From an uncultured Prochlorococcus sp. (lineage in GTDB: Bacteria > Cyanobacteriota > Cyanobacteriia > PCC-6307 > Cyanobiaceae): a stretch of DNA of 64,000 nt. Shown piece after piece: positions 47,593 through 56,635 of this stretch. The translations under genes were made by a program, and so were the position numbers. Numbering within the stretch: position 1 is the first letter of the stretch; each line of letters starts with the position of its first letter. Under the pieces are notes generated by a model. That model worked only from the letters and a program-made list of their open reading frames with translations, made no database searches and was not told the DNA's origin. The stretch spans positions 91,420-155,419 of the forward strand of contig CABYTO010000002.1 in NCBI GenBank assembly GCA_902521995.1. Direction: 5' to 3'.

Positions 47593-48309
47593 TTAATATA
47601 TAACTATATCTTCTCTACTATTACAGAAAGGCAATAGACTTTGTTGATCATAAATGTATGCATTATAATTTTTTTTCCTTATATGATTTAAAATTTTTAA
47701 AATTAAAATGTCATTAAATTCAACAAATTTAAGGTCTTTTGATAAATAATCTCCAATAGAAGTTTGTTTAATCCCAATTTTTTGCTTTTTAATTTCCCAT
47801 TCTTTTTGAAATTCTTTTCCCTTTTTAGACGATAAAAATCTATTTAATTTATTTTTATTAGGTATATCTCCAATTAATGCTCTTCCATTTGGTTTTAATA
47901 AACTGATAATCTTATCTATAAATTCAAATACTTCTTTTTCTGTATTTAAACAATGTATAACAGAATAAGAAAGAATTTTTTCAAACTTTTGTTTATTTAA
48001 ATTAGCTGAAAGAAAATCTTGCTCGATATATCTAAATTTCTTATTTTTATAAACTCTTTTGATTCTATTAATAATACTAGGGTGATCGCATAATGTTACT
48101 GAATTTACTAATTTAGATAGTTTGTAAGAAATATCTCCAGAACCGCATCCTATATCAAGCAAATTATCAGATGAACTTAAAGATAACTTTTGCATAATTT
48201 CTTCTGAAATAAATTTCTCTGATTCACTCTGAAACTGATAGCGCCCATTAATAATTGTTGGATTATCTTCTTCTTGTGATACTTTGCCATACGCTTCAAA
48301 TATATTCAT
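47593..48309 (-). CDS. SAM-dependent methyltransferase (class I)
   Basis: A 238-residue protein with motif I LLDIGCGSGDISYKLSKL near 50, motif II in VTLCDHPSIINRI, and ILSYSVIHCLNTEKEVFEFI near 113, the post-motif region. The N-terminal YGKVSQEEDNPTIINGRYQF is not familiar. Target unknown; position implies a sugar or glycan O-/N-methyl group. It is the middle of three tandem methyltransferases, unlike its neighbours in sequence, so not a recent duplicate. Confidence 0.78.
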   Translation of the reverse strand: MNIFEAYGKVSQEEDNPTIINGRYQFQSESEKFISEEIMQKLSLSSSDNLLDIGCGSGDISYKLSKLVNSVTLCDHPSIINRIKRVYKNKKFRYIEQDFLSANLNKQKFEKILSYSVIHCLNTEKEVFEFIDKIISLLKPNGRALIGDIPNKNKLNRFLSSKKGKEFQKEWEIKKQKIGIKQTSIGDYLSKDLKFVEFNDILILKILNHIRKKNYNAYIYDQQSLLPFCNSREDIVIY

Positions 48310-48350
48310 GAAAAAATTTAGATCAAATTTAATTTAATTAAAACATATCA

Positions 48351-48983
48351 TTAGAATTGAATATAAGATAAATTATATTTTTGATCCCTTTCGATCAATT
48401 TCCCATGATTTAATAAGCAATCAACATAAATATCATTAGCATATAAAATTAAGGATTTTGAATCCTTCATAAATTTAAGATTGTTTAAAATAAATTTTTC
48501 TATTGTATTAGAACCAAATGGATTGAACATGAATAATACAGAAGGACTTTTGATATTTAATTCAGATACATCTTTAACTTTAAAATTAATATTTATTTTT
48601 GATTGAATGTTTTCTAAAAATATATTTTTATTTATTTCCGCAGCTTTAATTAATCTTTTTGAAATATCATATCCGTAGAATGATTTAAATCCATAATAAC
48701 TGGCAAAGTAAAAGCTTGAGATGCCACTACCACATCCTAAATCTAATAAATCATAATTTTTTATATTTAAATTAATTGGCAAAAAACTCATTAACCTATC
48801 AATATTCTTCAACCATACTATTTCAAATGAAGAAGAATCCTCTTTTTTAGATATCGGGATATCTAAATCTTCTAAATCAATGCTACTAGATCCTACGAAA
48901 TTATTTTCTTTAATCCAAGTTTGATTAAAAAAAGTATTTTCATTTCTAATTTTTGAATTTAAATAAATCTTTTTTCTTTTCAA
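48351..48983 (-). CDS. SAM-dependent methyltransferase (class I)
   Basis: A 210-residue methyltransferase. Motif I is LLDLGCGSGISSFYFASYY near 80, followed by YGYDISKRLIKAAEI near 103 and VLFMFNPFGSNTIEKF near 149, where NPFG may form part of the active site (NPPY-like). The motif resembles N- or C-methyltransferases, but the target is unknown. It lies 41 bases before the middle methyltransferase, on the same strand. Confidence 0.75.
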   Translation of the reverse strand: MKRKKIYLNSKIRNENTFFNQTWIKENNFVGSSSIDLEDLDIPISKKEDSSSFEIVWLKNIDRLMSFLPINLNIKNYDLLDLGCGSGISSFYFASYYGFKSFYGYDISKRLIKAAEINKNIFLENIQSKININFKVKDVSELNIKSPSVLFMFNPFGSNTIEKFILNNLKFMKDSKSLILYANDIYVDCLLNHGKLIERDQKYNLSYIQF

Positions 48984-49128
48984 ATTTAATAAATCTACCC
49001 ATTAATAAATTTAACAGTAAATAGAGTTATAAGCATCCTAATATATAAAATAAATTTTTTATAAGAATTATTGATAATAAAAAAATTCTTACTTTAAAAA
49101 CTATAATAATAAAAGTATTTTTAGAAAA

Positions 49129-50094
49129 TTGAAAGAAATATTATCCCCTTATTTAATTGAATGTAAATCTAATAAAACTTGGGACGCCTTTATAAAAGAA
49201 AGTCCAGATGGTAATATCTATTCTATTTCAGATTATTTAGAAAGCTATAATGAAAAGATATCAAAATTATTTTTAAAAGAAGGAAATCAAATTTTAGCTT
49301 CAGTAATAATAATAAGTCCTGTAGAAAGGTCTATTAATCCTTTAGCTTTCTCCTCATTTCAAGGGGTTTGTATAAGATCTATTGAAGGTAAAAAGCATTC
49401 TGTTATGACAAAAAGGATGAATATTATTAAAGCTTTGCTTGAAAAACTTACTGAAAAATATTCAAATCATTTTCTTTCTTTGAATCCTACTTTTAACGAT
49501 ATTAGACCTTTCCAATGGCATAATTTTCATCAAGCTCAAAAAGGTAAATATTCTATTTCAATAAAATATACTGGAGTTATAGATTTTAATGATTTTGCAA
49601 ATTTTGACAAATATATTGAAGAGATATCATATAGAAGAAAAAGCGATTTAAAAAAATCTAAGAAATTTAATTTCAATATTGATGAGTCTAAGAATTTAGA
49701 AAAGTTTGTAGAAATTTATTTAAAAGTTTTTGAAAGGCAATCAATAAAAATAAAACAAAAAGATTTAAAAATAATAAAAAATATTATTAATAAATTAACT
49801 AATCTTAATTTAGGAAAACTTTATTCTGCTTCAGATTTTAAAAATCAAATTGTAGGTTTTAACTTTATTATGAACTATAAGAATACTTCAAGCTATTTAT
49901 TTGGTGCGATTGATCCTGAATTTAGATCAACAGGAATAGGAACAGAACTTTTAATTAATAGCATTGAACAATCCTATAATTCTTCAAAAAGATACTTCGA
50001 TTTGGTTGGTATTAATTCACCTGCAAGAGGAGATTTTAAAACTAGTTTAGCGGCCAATCCAAAGATATATTTCAATGTTAATTTTGATTTATAA
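49129..50094 (+). CDS. FemAB/BioF2-like N-acyltransferase (GNAT fold)
   Basis: A 321-residue protein of the peptidoglycan-bridge/BioF2-like acyltransferase group, which join amino acids or acyl groups to amines on glycans or peptides. N-terminal WDAFIKESPDGNIYSISDYLE near 19 matches the usual WDxFV..SPxGxxFQ motif. The GNAT half shows YRRKSDLKKSKKF near 168 and LFGAIDPEFRSTGIGTELL near 263, with SxxG-x-G acyl-CoA binding. TTG start. Alone in orientation, with a glycosyltransferase remnant after it. Confidence 0.75.
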   Translation: MKEILSPYLIECKSNKTWDAFIKESPDGNIYSISDYLESYNEKISKLFLKEGNQILASVIIISPVERSINPLAFSSFQGVCIRSIEGKKHSVMTKRMNIIKALLEKLTEKYSNHFLSLNPTFNDIRPFQWHNFHQAQKGKYSISIKYTGVIDFNDFANFDKYIEEISYRRKSDLKKSKKFNFNIDESKNLEKFVEIYLKVFERQSIKIKQKDLKIIKNIINKLTNLNLGKLYSASDFKNQIVGFNFIMNYKNTSSYLFGAIDPEFRSTGIGTELLINSIEQSYNSSKRYFDLVGINSPARGDFKTSLAANPKIYFNVNFDL

Positions 50095-50117
50095 TTCCTT
50101 AAATAACTTTAAAATAA

Positions 50118-50259
50118 TCATATCAATATTTTTATTTTAAGACCATAAGTAATCTGATTACATTCTTTGATAGATGCCTCTATTAATGTTTTGGAAAATT
50201 GATTCCCACCTTCCCAAGAATTTTCTTTTATTTCAAATCCAGTAGCAATTTTCAATCAT
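50118..50259 (-). pseudogene. Truncated glycosyltransferase N-terminus
   Basis: The minus strand reads IATGFEIKENSWEGGNQFSK then TLIEASIKECNQI and stops. GFEIxENSWxGGNQF is the usual start of one clade of GT4 glycosyltransferases (MKIxxxxxxxxPWGGGNQFLKNL). The ATG at 50259 is out of frame by four inserted bases (ATTG after ATGA); without them it would give MKIATGFEIKENS. The rest of the gene is gone. Type and origin are inferred from one motif. Confidence 0.55.
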
Positions 50260-50338
50260 CTCAAAATATGATTAATTTATTAATATACTAAAATATTATA
50301 ATATTGCTATTCTGAGATGTGTTTATTGATAGAAAGAA

Positions 50339-52195
50339 ATGGAAAAAAATCCTAAAATAACTATTGATAATTCTTTAAAAGATGTTTTTATATGCTCTTA
50401 TAAACTTTTAAATAGTAAAGAAAGATATAGATTAAGAAAAAATATCATTTTGAGTTTTTTTGCGGGTATATTTGAAATTATATCCGTAACTACTGTTTAC
50501 CCACTAGTAAGTATTATTGTTGAACCAGAATTAATAGAAAAAAATGTAATAATATATAAAATTTGGACATTCTTAGGAAACCCTCAACAAAATAATTTTG
50601 TAATTTTACTAACTATAATTGCATCTTTAGTTTTATTTGTATCAGTTTTTCTAAATTTTATTTCGCAGATTTTATCTAATAGAGATGCAAGTTCTGCTGA
50701 AGAAAGATTAGCAAGAGAATTCTTTAAAAATCTAATTTATACGCCTTATAAATGGCATTTATTAAATAATCCAAATGTAATTCGAAATATAATTCTAACA
50801 AATATGAATTTATGGAATAGGAGCATAATACAAATTATTCCTTCTTTATCAGGGCAATTATCAGGAATAATCTTTGCTTTTATAGTTTTAATAATTGCAA
50901 CTCCAAAACTTGGCTTTCTTTTATTTTTAATCTCAGGAAGTTTATTATCAATATTTCTAAAACTTATAAGAAAAAAATCTAACAAATTAATGAAAGATGT
51001 TAGTAAAAAACAAGAGTTAATTAATATCTTCGTAACAGAATCATTGACTGGAATAAAAGATATAAAACTTTCTTCTAAAGAGGAAAATTTTATCAAAATT
51101 TTTAATTCTTTAAATCATGTAATTATCAGGAATTTTTCTTCCGCAGTTAATTGGAATAGCTTACCAGGTTATGTAGTAATTTTATTTGGACAATCAAGTA
51201 TTTTAATAACCTCTGCAGCATTATTTATTTCAGGGATAAAAGGAGGAGAACTAGCATCAATTATGGCTATAATTGTGCTTGTATTCTCGAAAACAATTCC
51301 TTTATTTAATAAATTAGGTTCATCTTTTAATAGAGTCTCAAACTATAGTAGTTTTATTCAAAATTTAAATAATACAATAAATTCAATTCAAAATGAAAAA
51401 AAAGAAAATTTAAATAATGAAAAAAATGTAGCTACAAAAGAAAGATTTAAATGGGAAAAAGTTATTTTTTCATCAATTGAATTTAGTTATCCCAAATCTC
51501 CTAAGCCAATATTAAAGAAATTAAATCTTGAAATATTTAAGGGTTTACATTATGCATTTGTAGGTCCTTCAGGTGCTGGTAAATCAACAACAATTGATTT
51601 ATTTTTAGGCCTTTTAGAGCCTGATAAAGGTAAGATTTTAATAGATCAAATGGATTTAAAAGAAATAGGTATTAGGAATTGGCAGAAGAGAATTAGTTAT
51701 GTTCCACAAGATCCTCTAATAAGTGATCTTTCATTAAGAGAAAATATTGCATTTGGTTTGCCTAAAGAATTTATTGATGATGAAAGAGTTTTGTATTGCC
51801 TAAGGAAAACAAAACTTTTAGAGGTTTGTAATGCATTACAGGAAGGTATTTACACTAATTTAGGTAATAAGGGTATTAATCTTTCTGGAGGTCAGAAGCA
51901 AAGAGTCGCTATCGCAAGGGCACTTTATCAAAATACTGAAATACTTGTTCTTGATGAAGCAACTAGTTCTTTGGATAATAAAACAGAAAAATTAATACAA
52001 CATACAATCAAAAATTTAAAATCCAAAATGACAGTTATTTCGATAGCTCATAGATTCTCGACTATCAAGAATTGTGATTGTATTTTCTTATTAGAAGATG
52101 GAGTACTTAAAGGTCAAGGAAACTTCAAAGAGCTAAAAATAAATAGTAAGCTATTTAGAGATTTAGCGAGATCACAAATAAATGATATGGATTGA
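50339..52195 (+). CDS. ABC transporter, fused permease and ATPase (PglK/MsbA-like)
   Basis: Probably flips a lipid-linked oligosaccharide across the inner membrane. The first 340 residues form a six-helix exporter domain, with the first segment near 40-65 (FFAGIFEIISVTTVYPLVS). The ATPase domain (about 370-600) has Walker A GPSGAGKST near 408, the Q-loop SYVPQDP, the signature NLSGGQKQRVAIA near 515, Walker B ILVLDEATSSLD near 537 and the H-loop AHRFST. Length 618. Together with the WecA-like gene this suggests an ABC-type flippase route. Confidence 0.88.
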   Translation: MEKNPKITIDNSLKDVFICSYKLLNSKERYRLRKNIILSFFAGIFEIISVTTVYPLVSIIVEPELIEKNVIIYKIWTFLGNPQQNNFVILLTIIASLVLFVSVFLNFISQILSNRDASSAEERLAREFFKNLIYTPYKWHLLNNPNVIRNIILTNMNLWNRSIIQIIPSLSGQLSGIIFAFIVLIIATPKLGFLLFLISGSLLSIFLKLIRKKSNKLMKDVSKKQELINIFVTESLTGIKDIKLSSKEENFIKIFNSLNHVIIRNFSSAVNWNSLPGYVVILFGQSSILITSAALFISGIKGGELASIMAIIVLVFSKTIPLFNKLGSSFNRVSNYSSFIQNLNNTINSIQNEKKENLNNEKNVATKERFKWEKVIFSSIEFSYPKSPKPILKKLNLEIFKGLHYAFVGPSGAGKSTTIDLFLGLLEPDKGKILIDQMDLKEIGIRNWQKRISYVPQDPLISDLSLRENIAFGLPKEFIDDERVLYCLRKTKLLEVCNALQEGIYTNLGNKGINLSGGQKQRVAIARALYQNTEILVLDEATSSLDNKTEKLIQHTIKNLKSKMTVISIAHRFSTIKNCDCIFLLEDGVLKGQGNFKELKINSKLFRDLARSQINDMD

Positions 52196-52252
52196 AAAAT
52201 TGAAGTAATATACTTTAATATTTTATGATTATTTTAAATAGATTTGATTTTA

Positions 52253-53044
52253 TTATTTTCTTTTATGGGTGAATACAGAAAAGTCAGTAAAGTTTGTAAA
52301 TTGATGCTCAAAATTCAAAGCACCATTTTTTGTAGAAAATACATAGAAGCCACCCTCTTTAACTTTTGAGGGAAGGTCAATCCCCTTAAGTGCTTCTTGA
52401 TTATCAAACATTTTTTTAATAAGTATACTGTTATGTCCAGTAATTATTGTATTTTTATCACTATCAACAGGTAAATTTAAAATTAGATTTTTAAGATCTT
52501 TTTGCCAATTATTATATTCTTCAGAATTATAATCATCATAAAACACTCCTTTATAAGCTAGAAGCTTATTTTCTAAATCTAATTTATTAAAAGCAATTTC
52601 TGCAGTTTGTCTTGCTCTGCAGCTAGGACTAGAAATTACTGTACCTATTTTCATACCATGCTTTTTAATGAATTCATTAATCATTTTTGCTTGTATTTTC
52701 CCTTTCTCATTTAAACAAACAAATTCAGCAAAATATTCTTTTTCACCTCTTCTAGATTCGGACATTTCCGCCGAATCATACATATTAGTCTGATGCCATT
52801 TATTCCTTTCGGTATGTCTCATATATATTATGTATCCACCTTTTCTTAATTCTTCAAACCAAAATTTGTTATTCCCGTTTGAAAAATTATTCAAATCTTT
52901 TTTCTCATTATCATCATTTAAAAAAGTTATTTTTCTTAAAATCCTATCTTTTTTTTCATATATGTTTGATATTGAAGAGAGCACTACTAAAAAAAAACCA
53001 AAAGAAAAGATTATTTTTAAGATGAAATTCTTATTGATATTCAA
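52253..53044 (-). CDS. Membrane-anchored histidine phosphatase family protein
   Basis: A 263-residue protein with one N-terminal hydrophobic segment (ILKIIFSFGFFLVVLSSIS, about 8-28), probably a signal anchor. The catalytic histidine lies in IYMRHTERNKWHQT near 76, the RHGE-like core, followed by VISSPSCRARQTAEIAF near 138 and the second histidine in IITGHNSILIK near 198. In the clan, these residues form the phosphohistidine intermediate. The substrate, possibly an extracytoplasmic phosphate ester, is unknown. Opposite orientation to the ABC gene, 57 bases apart. Confidence 0.82.
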   Translation of the reverse strand: MNINKNFILKIIFSFGFFLVVLSSISNIYEKKDRILRKITFLNDDNEKKDLNNFSNGNNKFWFEELRKGGYIIYMRHTERNKWHQTNMYDSAEMSESRRGEKEYFAEFVCLNEKGKIQAKMINEFIKKHGMKIGTVISSPSCRARQTAEIAFNKLDLENKLLAYKGVFYDDYNSEEYNNWQKDLKNLILNLPVDSDKNTIITGHNSILIKKMFDNQEALKGIDLPSKVKEGGFYVFSTKNGALNFEHQFTNFTDFSVFTHKRK

Positions 53045-53138
53045 AATTTTTAGAAAAATAAATTAATAGATTATCCCCAGTAACTTTCCAATCGTTTGTT
53101 ATGTAATAAAAATTATCATTGCATCAATAAAATTAAAT

Positions 53139-54755
53139 TTAAAGAGTATTTGACAAAGAATATTCATTGGCATTCAACATATTGAATGTATGGTATCCAA
53201 GTGAATCAGAATCGAGCCATTTCTGTAAATTTTCTATTTCATGTGAAATAAACTTACTTTTATGGTCTAAAGAATTTAAAATGATATCTTTTATTTCTTC
53301 TTGATTTAGATCGCTGGGCATACTAAGATTTTTTTGCCATTTTGGACAGCAAAAATAAAATCCAGCGAATATCCTTGCATTTCTTGAAATTTTTTCTAAA
53401 TCTATATTTATCAACCAATTTTTAGAAAGTAAATTTACATAATCAGAACGAGATTCAGGATAAATTGCGAAATCTGCATCATGATACCAACCCTTATCTG
53501 CAATCATTACAGGCTTGCCGCAAGCGGCATATTCTATACCAGCAGTTCCATGATACGTTATTAGACCAGAGGCTATATTCATAACTGATTTACCTGATAA
53601 TTGTTTAGGTAAGATTAAAATATGATTTGGCAAATCTTTGGGCAAAATATCTTTTAATGTAATTCCTCCATACCAGTCTTCTCCAGGATGTGGTCTGAAA
53701 ATCCAAATGAAGTCAGTATTATTTAAAATACTTTTATACGTTGTTAGTATCCAGTCTTCAAAATCTCTAAACCTATCCATTCCAAAGGCGTGTGGGCAAT
53801 CAAACCAACAGCTAGCATAAATAACAATTATTGGCTTTTTGTTTTTATTTTTAATAAATTCTCTAATATCCTTAAGATCTTTATTGAAGGCCAATTGCCC
53901 TCCGAAATCATTTGTTTTACCAATTAATCTTTTTTCTATATAATTACTACCTACTTCATATAAAAGATCAGTTTGATTTGTAGTAAGTTTTTCTAAATCA
54001 TTTTTGAGAGGAGTATCTATACCAAGATTTATATCCTTTGTATTATTAAATTTTACAAATCTTGGAATTCCAAAAGCGCCAAACAAAGTAAAAACTTCAA
54101 TATTAAATAATGGAGCTAACCAACATAATGGAGTACATTGAACCGAAATTGAATGGCTCATAAATATCTTTTTAGGTTCATATTTTTCAATCAATTGCTC
54201 AGCGAATCTTATGGATTGAATATATTGGGATATATAATGAACTATGTTTTCATCTTCTATATTTACCTTACCGAGCATCTGTTTCTTTAAAACATAATCA
54301 TAGAACTGTTTTGATGGAGTATTGTATGGAAACTGAATGTCTAATATATCTTCTGGTCTCTTTATTTTCTTTAAAATTTTCTTTGATTGGTACAAAATAT
54401 CACTTGAAATACTATCAGGCATTTTCTGAATATTTGATATTCCAACATTTCTAAGAAATGAATAGCATTTCATCTTGTTATAACTAGAAATCAAACCCAA
54501 TTCATTTCCTAAATATGACTCACTTGCCATTCGTATTAACTGCAATCTAAAAAAATATCCAAGATTATAAAAGTGTCCATCTATTATAAAACTTTTCTTA
54601 TTATTTACTTTTAATTTTTGATTAGTAATTTTGCTTAAGTTCTTATATAACTTTTTATCTTTTGAGTAGCTACGATAATAATTAAAATTATTTAAAAAAA
54701 AATTATATATATTTTTTAACTTTTTTATAGCAAATATAAAATTACTTTTTAGCAT
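53139..54755 (-). CDS. Capsule/surface polysaccharide glycosyltransferase (KpsS-like clan)
   Basis: A 538-residue protein with a GT-B fold of the capsule-synthesis or CDP-glycerol glycerophosphotransferase type. FIWIFRPHPGEDWYGG near 353 carries the RPHP donor motif, and LITYHGTAGIEYAACGKPVM near 401 the HGT-xE loop that contacts the nucleotide. There is no transmembrane segment. The N-terminal 150 residues are species-specific. Product unknown; the context is a surface glycan. The codon use is similar to its neighbours. Confidence 0.7.
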   Translation of the reverse strand: MLKSNFIFAIKKLKNIYNFFLNNFNYYRSYSKDKKLYKNLSKITNQKLKVNNKKSFIIDGHFYNLGYFFRLQLIRMASESYLGNELGLISSYNKMKCYSFLRNVGISNIQKMPDSISSDILYQSKKILKKIKRPEDILDIQFPYNTPSKQFYDYVLKKQMLGKVNIEDENIVHYISQYIQSIRFAEQLIEKYEPKKIFMSHSISVQCTPLCWLAPLFNIEVFTLFGAFGIPRFVKFNNTKDINLGIDTPLKNDLEKLTTNQTDLLYEVGSNYIEKRLIGKTNDFGGQLAFNKDLKDIREFIKNKNKKPIIVIYASCWFDCPHAFGMDRFRDFEDWILTTYKSILNNTDFIWIFRPHPGEDWYGGITLKDILPKDLPNHILILPKQLSGKSVMNIASGLITYHGTAGIEYAACGKPVMIADKGWYHDADFAIYPESRSDYVNLLSKNWLINIDLEKISRNARIFAGFYFCCPKWQKNLSMPSDLNQEEIKDIILNSLDHKSKFISHEIENLQKWLDSDSLGYHTFNMLNANEYSLSNTL

Positions 54756-54975
54756 AAGATTTATACTTTATATAATTAGTTCATTATACATATGTTATCT
54801 TTATAAAAAATTATTATCTATAAAAAGAAATTATCTTAAAAATTATTTCTAAAAAACTATAAAAGAATTAAATATTTTAAAATAAGGTTTTTTAGAAAGA
54901 AAAGAAAAGTCTACCTTTTTTTATATCAAAACAACTAAAAAAATAGTAGGCTATTAATAAATTATTTTTTAAATT

Positions 54976-55605
54976 TTGATTAAACATTATAAAACCCCAC
55001 AAGAAACTTTTTGGGCAGATAAATTTGGAGATGATTATTTAGAGAGAAATGCTGATAATCAATTAATTGCATCAAATATTCATTTTTTATCTTTAGCTCT
55101 TAGTAAAGCTTCTAGAATAAATTCTTGTATAGAGTTTGGATCAAATATAGGAAATAATCTTAGAGCATTAAAGACTTTGGTTCCTGATATTGAACTTAAT
55201 GCAATTGAAATTAATCCTAAAGCAAAGGCAAAACTTGAAGAATTTATACCTAATAAAAATATTTATTTGGGATCAATCTTAGATTTTACACCTACTAAAA
55301 AATATGATTTGGTTTTAATAAAGGGTGTACTAATACATCTAAATCCTAACTACTTAAAAGATGTATATTCCAAATTAATTAACAGTACCTCAAGATACGT
55401 TTTATTGGCTGAATACTATAATCCAACTCCTGTAGAAATTGAATATAGAGGACATAAAGATAAATTATTTAAGAGGGATTTTGCAGGTGAGATACTTTCT
55501 AATCATAAGGAAATATCATTAGTTGATTATGGCTTTTGCTATCACAGAGATAGGCTTTTCCCAAATGCAGATCTTACGTGGTTTTTACTCCAAAAAGATA
55601 GTTAA
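54976..55605 (+). CDS. Pseudaminic-acid-biosynthesis-associated methylase (TIGR03587-like)
   Basis: A 209-residue methyltransferase. TPQETFWADKFGDDYLERN at the start, CIEFGSNIGNNLRALK near 52, IKGVLIHLNP near 115 and LLAEYYNPTPVEIEYRG near 144, KLFKRDFAGEIL near 163 and NADLTWFLLQK at the end are the full run of blocks of the family tied to pseudaminic or legionaminic acid loci. TTG start (IKHYKTPQ). No pseB, pseC or pseI is in this window, so its substrate may be another sugar. Confidence 0.85.
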   Translation: MIKHYKTPQETFWADKFGDDYLERNADNQLIASNIHFLSLALSKASRINSCIEFGSNIGNNLRALKTLVPDIELNAIEINPKAKAKLEEFIPNKNIYLGSILDFTPTKKYDLVLIKGVLIHLNPNYLKDVYSKLINSTSRYVLLAEYYNPTPVEIEYRGHKDKLFKRDFAGEILSNHKEISLVDYGFCYHRDRLFPNADLTWFLLQKDS

Positions 55606-55854
55606 TCCCAATATTCAGTTAATGCCTATTTGTTTTAGCAATAAATTCTTATTAATCTGAATCCTAAAAGAAATTTGATTTTTTAGCTTTTTTATTCTCT
55701 TAACATTTTTTATATCTTTCTTTCGCTTCCTCTTTCATGGCTTCATTATTAATTTGAACTTTATTCAAGTTAGGTTCTGTTTTTTTATCTCCCTTTTTCT
55801 TAATACCGCCTTTTCCCCTCCACCTCTTTTATTTGAAATTAGTTAACTTGTTCA

Positions 55855-55956
55855 TTATGAATTTAATACTATTACAGATACTATAGCAATTGCTCTAAAA
55901 CCATCAATCTCTGGAATATAAAGTTTATTCTGCTTATTTTTTTCAGTAATTCCCAA
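55855..55956 (-). pseudogene. Truncated 5' copy of an OafA-like acyltransferase gene
   Basis: The minus strand encodes MGITEKNKQNKLYIPEIDGF then RAIAIVSVIVLNS and a stop. It matches the start of the 44331-46484 acyltransferase (KEGNKLYIPEIDGLRAIAII), at DNA level as well, and the homology continues upstream of the TTG start for about 45 bases. Thirty-three codons remain; the membrane domain is absent. It is a relic of a duplication or replacement. Confidence 0.85.
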
Positions 55957-56189
55957 TTAAGAAGACCAATAATTATTTCATTAAAATATCATCGCATGAT
56001 GAAAAAATTTAAGAAGAAACTTTTTTCTTGAATGTTTATATAAGATTTTATAAAAATAAATTTTTATAAGTGCATTTTAGGGTTCATAATTTACAAAACA
56101 AGCGTGAACCAATGGTTACAAAAGTTATCCTTTTATGAAAATGTCCTTGAAATCCTTTGAAATCCTTTGATATAAAAAGAAAAAATAAG

Positions 56190-56253
56190 TGGAGCCAAGC
56201 GGATTTGAACCGCTGACCCCCTGCATGCCATGTAGGTACTCAAGTAAGCTATA
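56190..56253 (-). pseudogene. Degenerate tRNA-Ala fragment (att-like relic)
   Basis: The 3' 40 bases copy the intact tRNA-Ala at 58792-58864 except for few changes: discriminator A, acceptor TGGCTCC, T-arm AGCGG with loop TTCAAAT, and the GCAGG strand with the GGC anticodon. The 5' strand of the anticodon stem is changed (CCTAC), part of the D-arm is deleted and the 5' acceptor strand is missing, so it cannot fold as tRNA. Same orientation as the intact gene. Confidence 0.88.
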
Positions 56254-56283
56254 ACTAGTGTTTGCAACTGTTTTAGCTAAGTT

Positions 56284-56302
56284 GGTCGCAGGGCTGGTCG
56301 CA
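56284..56302 (+). repeat. Left copy of paired GGTCGCA repeat
   Basis: GGTCGCAGGGCTGGTCGCA: two GGTCGCA words 12 bases apart, 30 bases inward of the tRNA relic. The same arrangement is at 58676-58694, differing at three of 19 positions. GC-rich in an AT-rich region, so unlikely by chance. Possibly a recombinase arm site, or the repetitive Ala-Thr coding N-terminus of an integrase. Confidence 0.7.
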
Positions 56303-56635
56303 AGGCTAACAAAAAACCCCCCTACTTTTTCTTTTGTTTAGGTGATTTTAAATATCTCTCTCTTAGTTTTAAATAATCTATATCAGAACTAATATTGAAA
56401 TTATTAATAAGTAATCTTAATTAATTAATATAAATATTGATAAGTATATCCTAAAAAAATTATTTATCATTAACTATTTAGGGATATTTGGACAAGCTAT
56501 TAATAACAAAAAATAGTACATATATCGACAATGTAGTATTTCTGAATTAAGATTCAACATAATTAAATAAATTCGATGGTTTATTCGAATGGCACTCTTA
56601 GAGGGGAGAAAATATAATAAAAATAGGTTTTTAAA

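Larger units (their letters stand above)
55606..56635. other. 1.03 kb of gene and tRNA remnants
   Basis: No intact gene. From left to right: a minus-strand open fragment at 55700-55828 (ending NNEAMKEEAKERYKKC, no start codon), a truncated acyltransferase 5' end (55855-55956), a degenerate tRNA-Ala (56190-56253), a paired GGTCGCA repeat (56284-56302), and a minus-strand fragment with a stop near 56325 (YLKSPKQKKK, about 32 residues open). The rest is AT-rich with a possible leader to the next gene. Confidence 0.7.
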
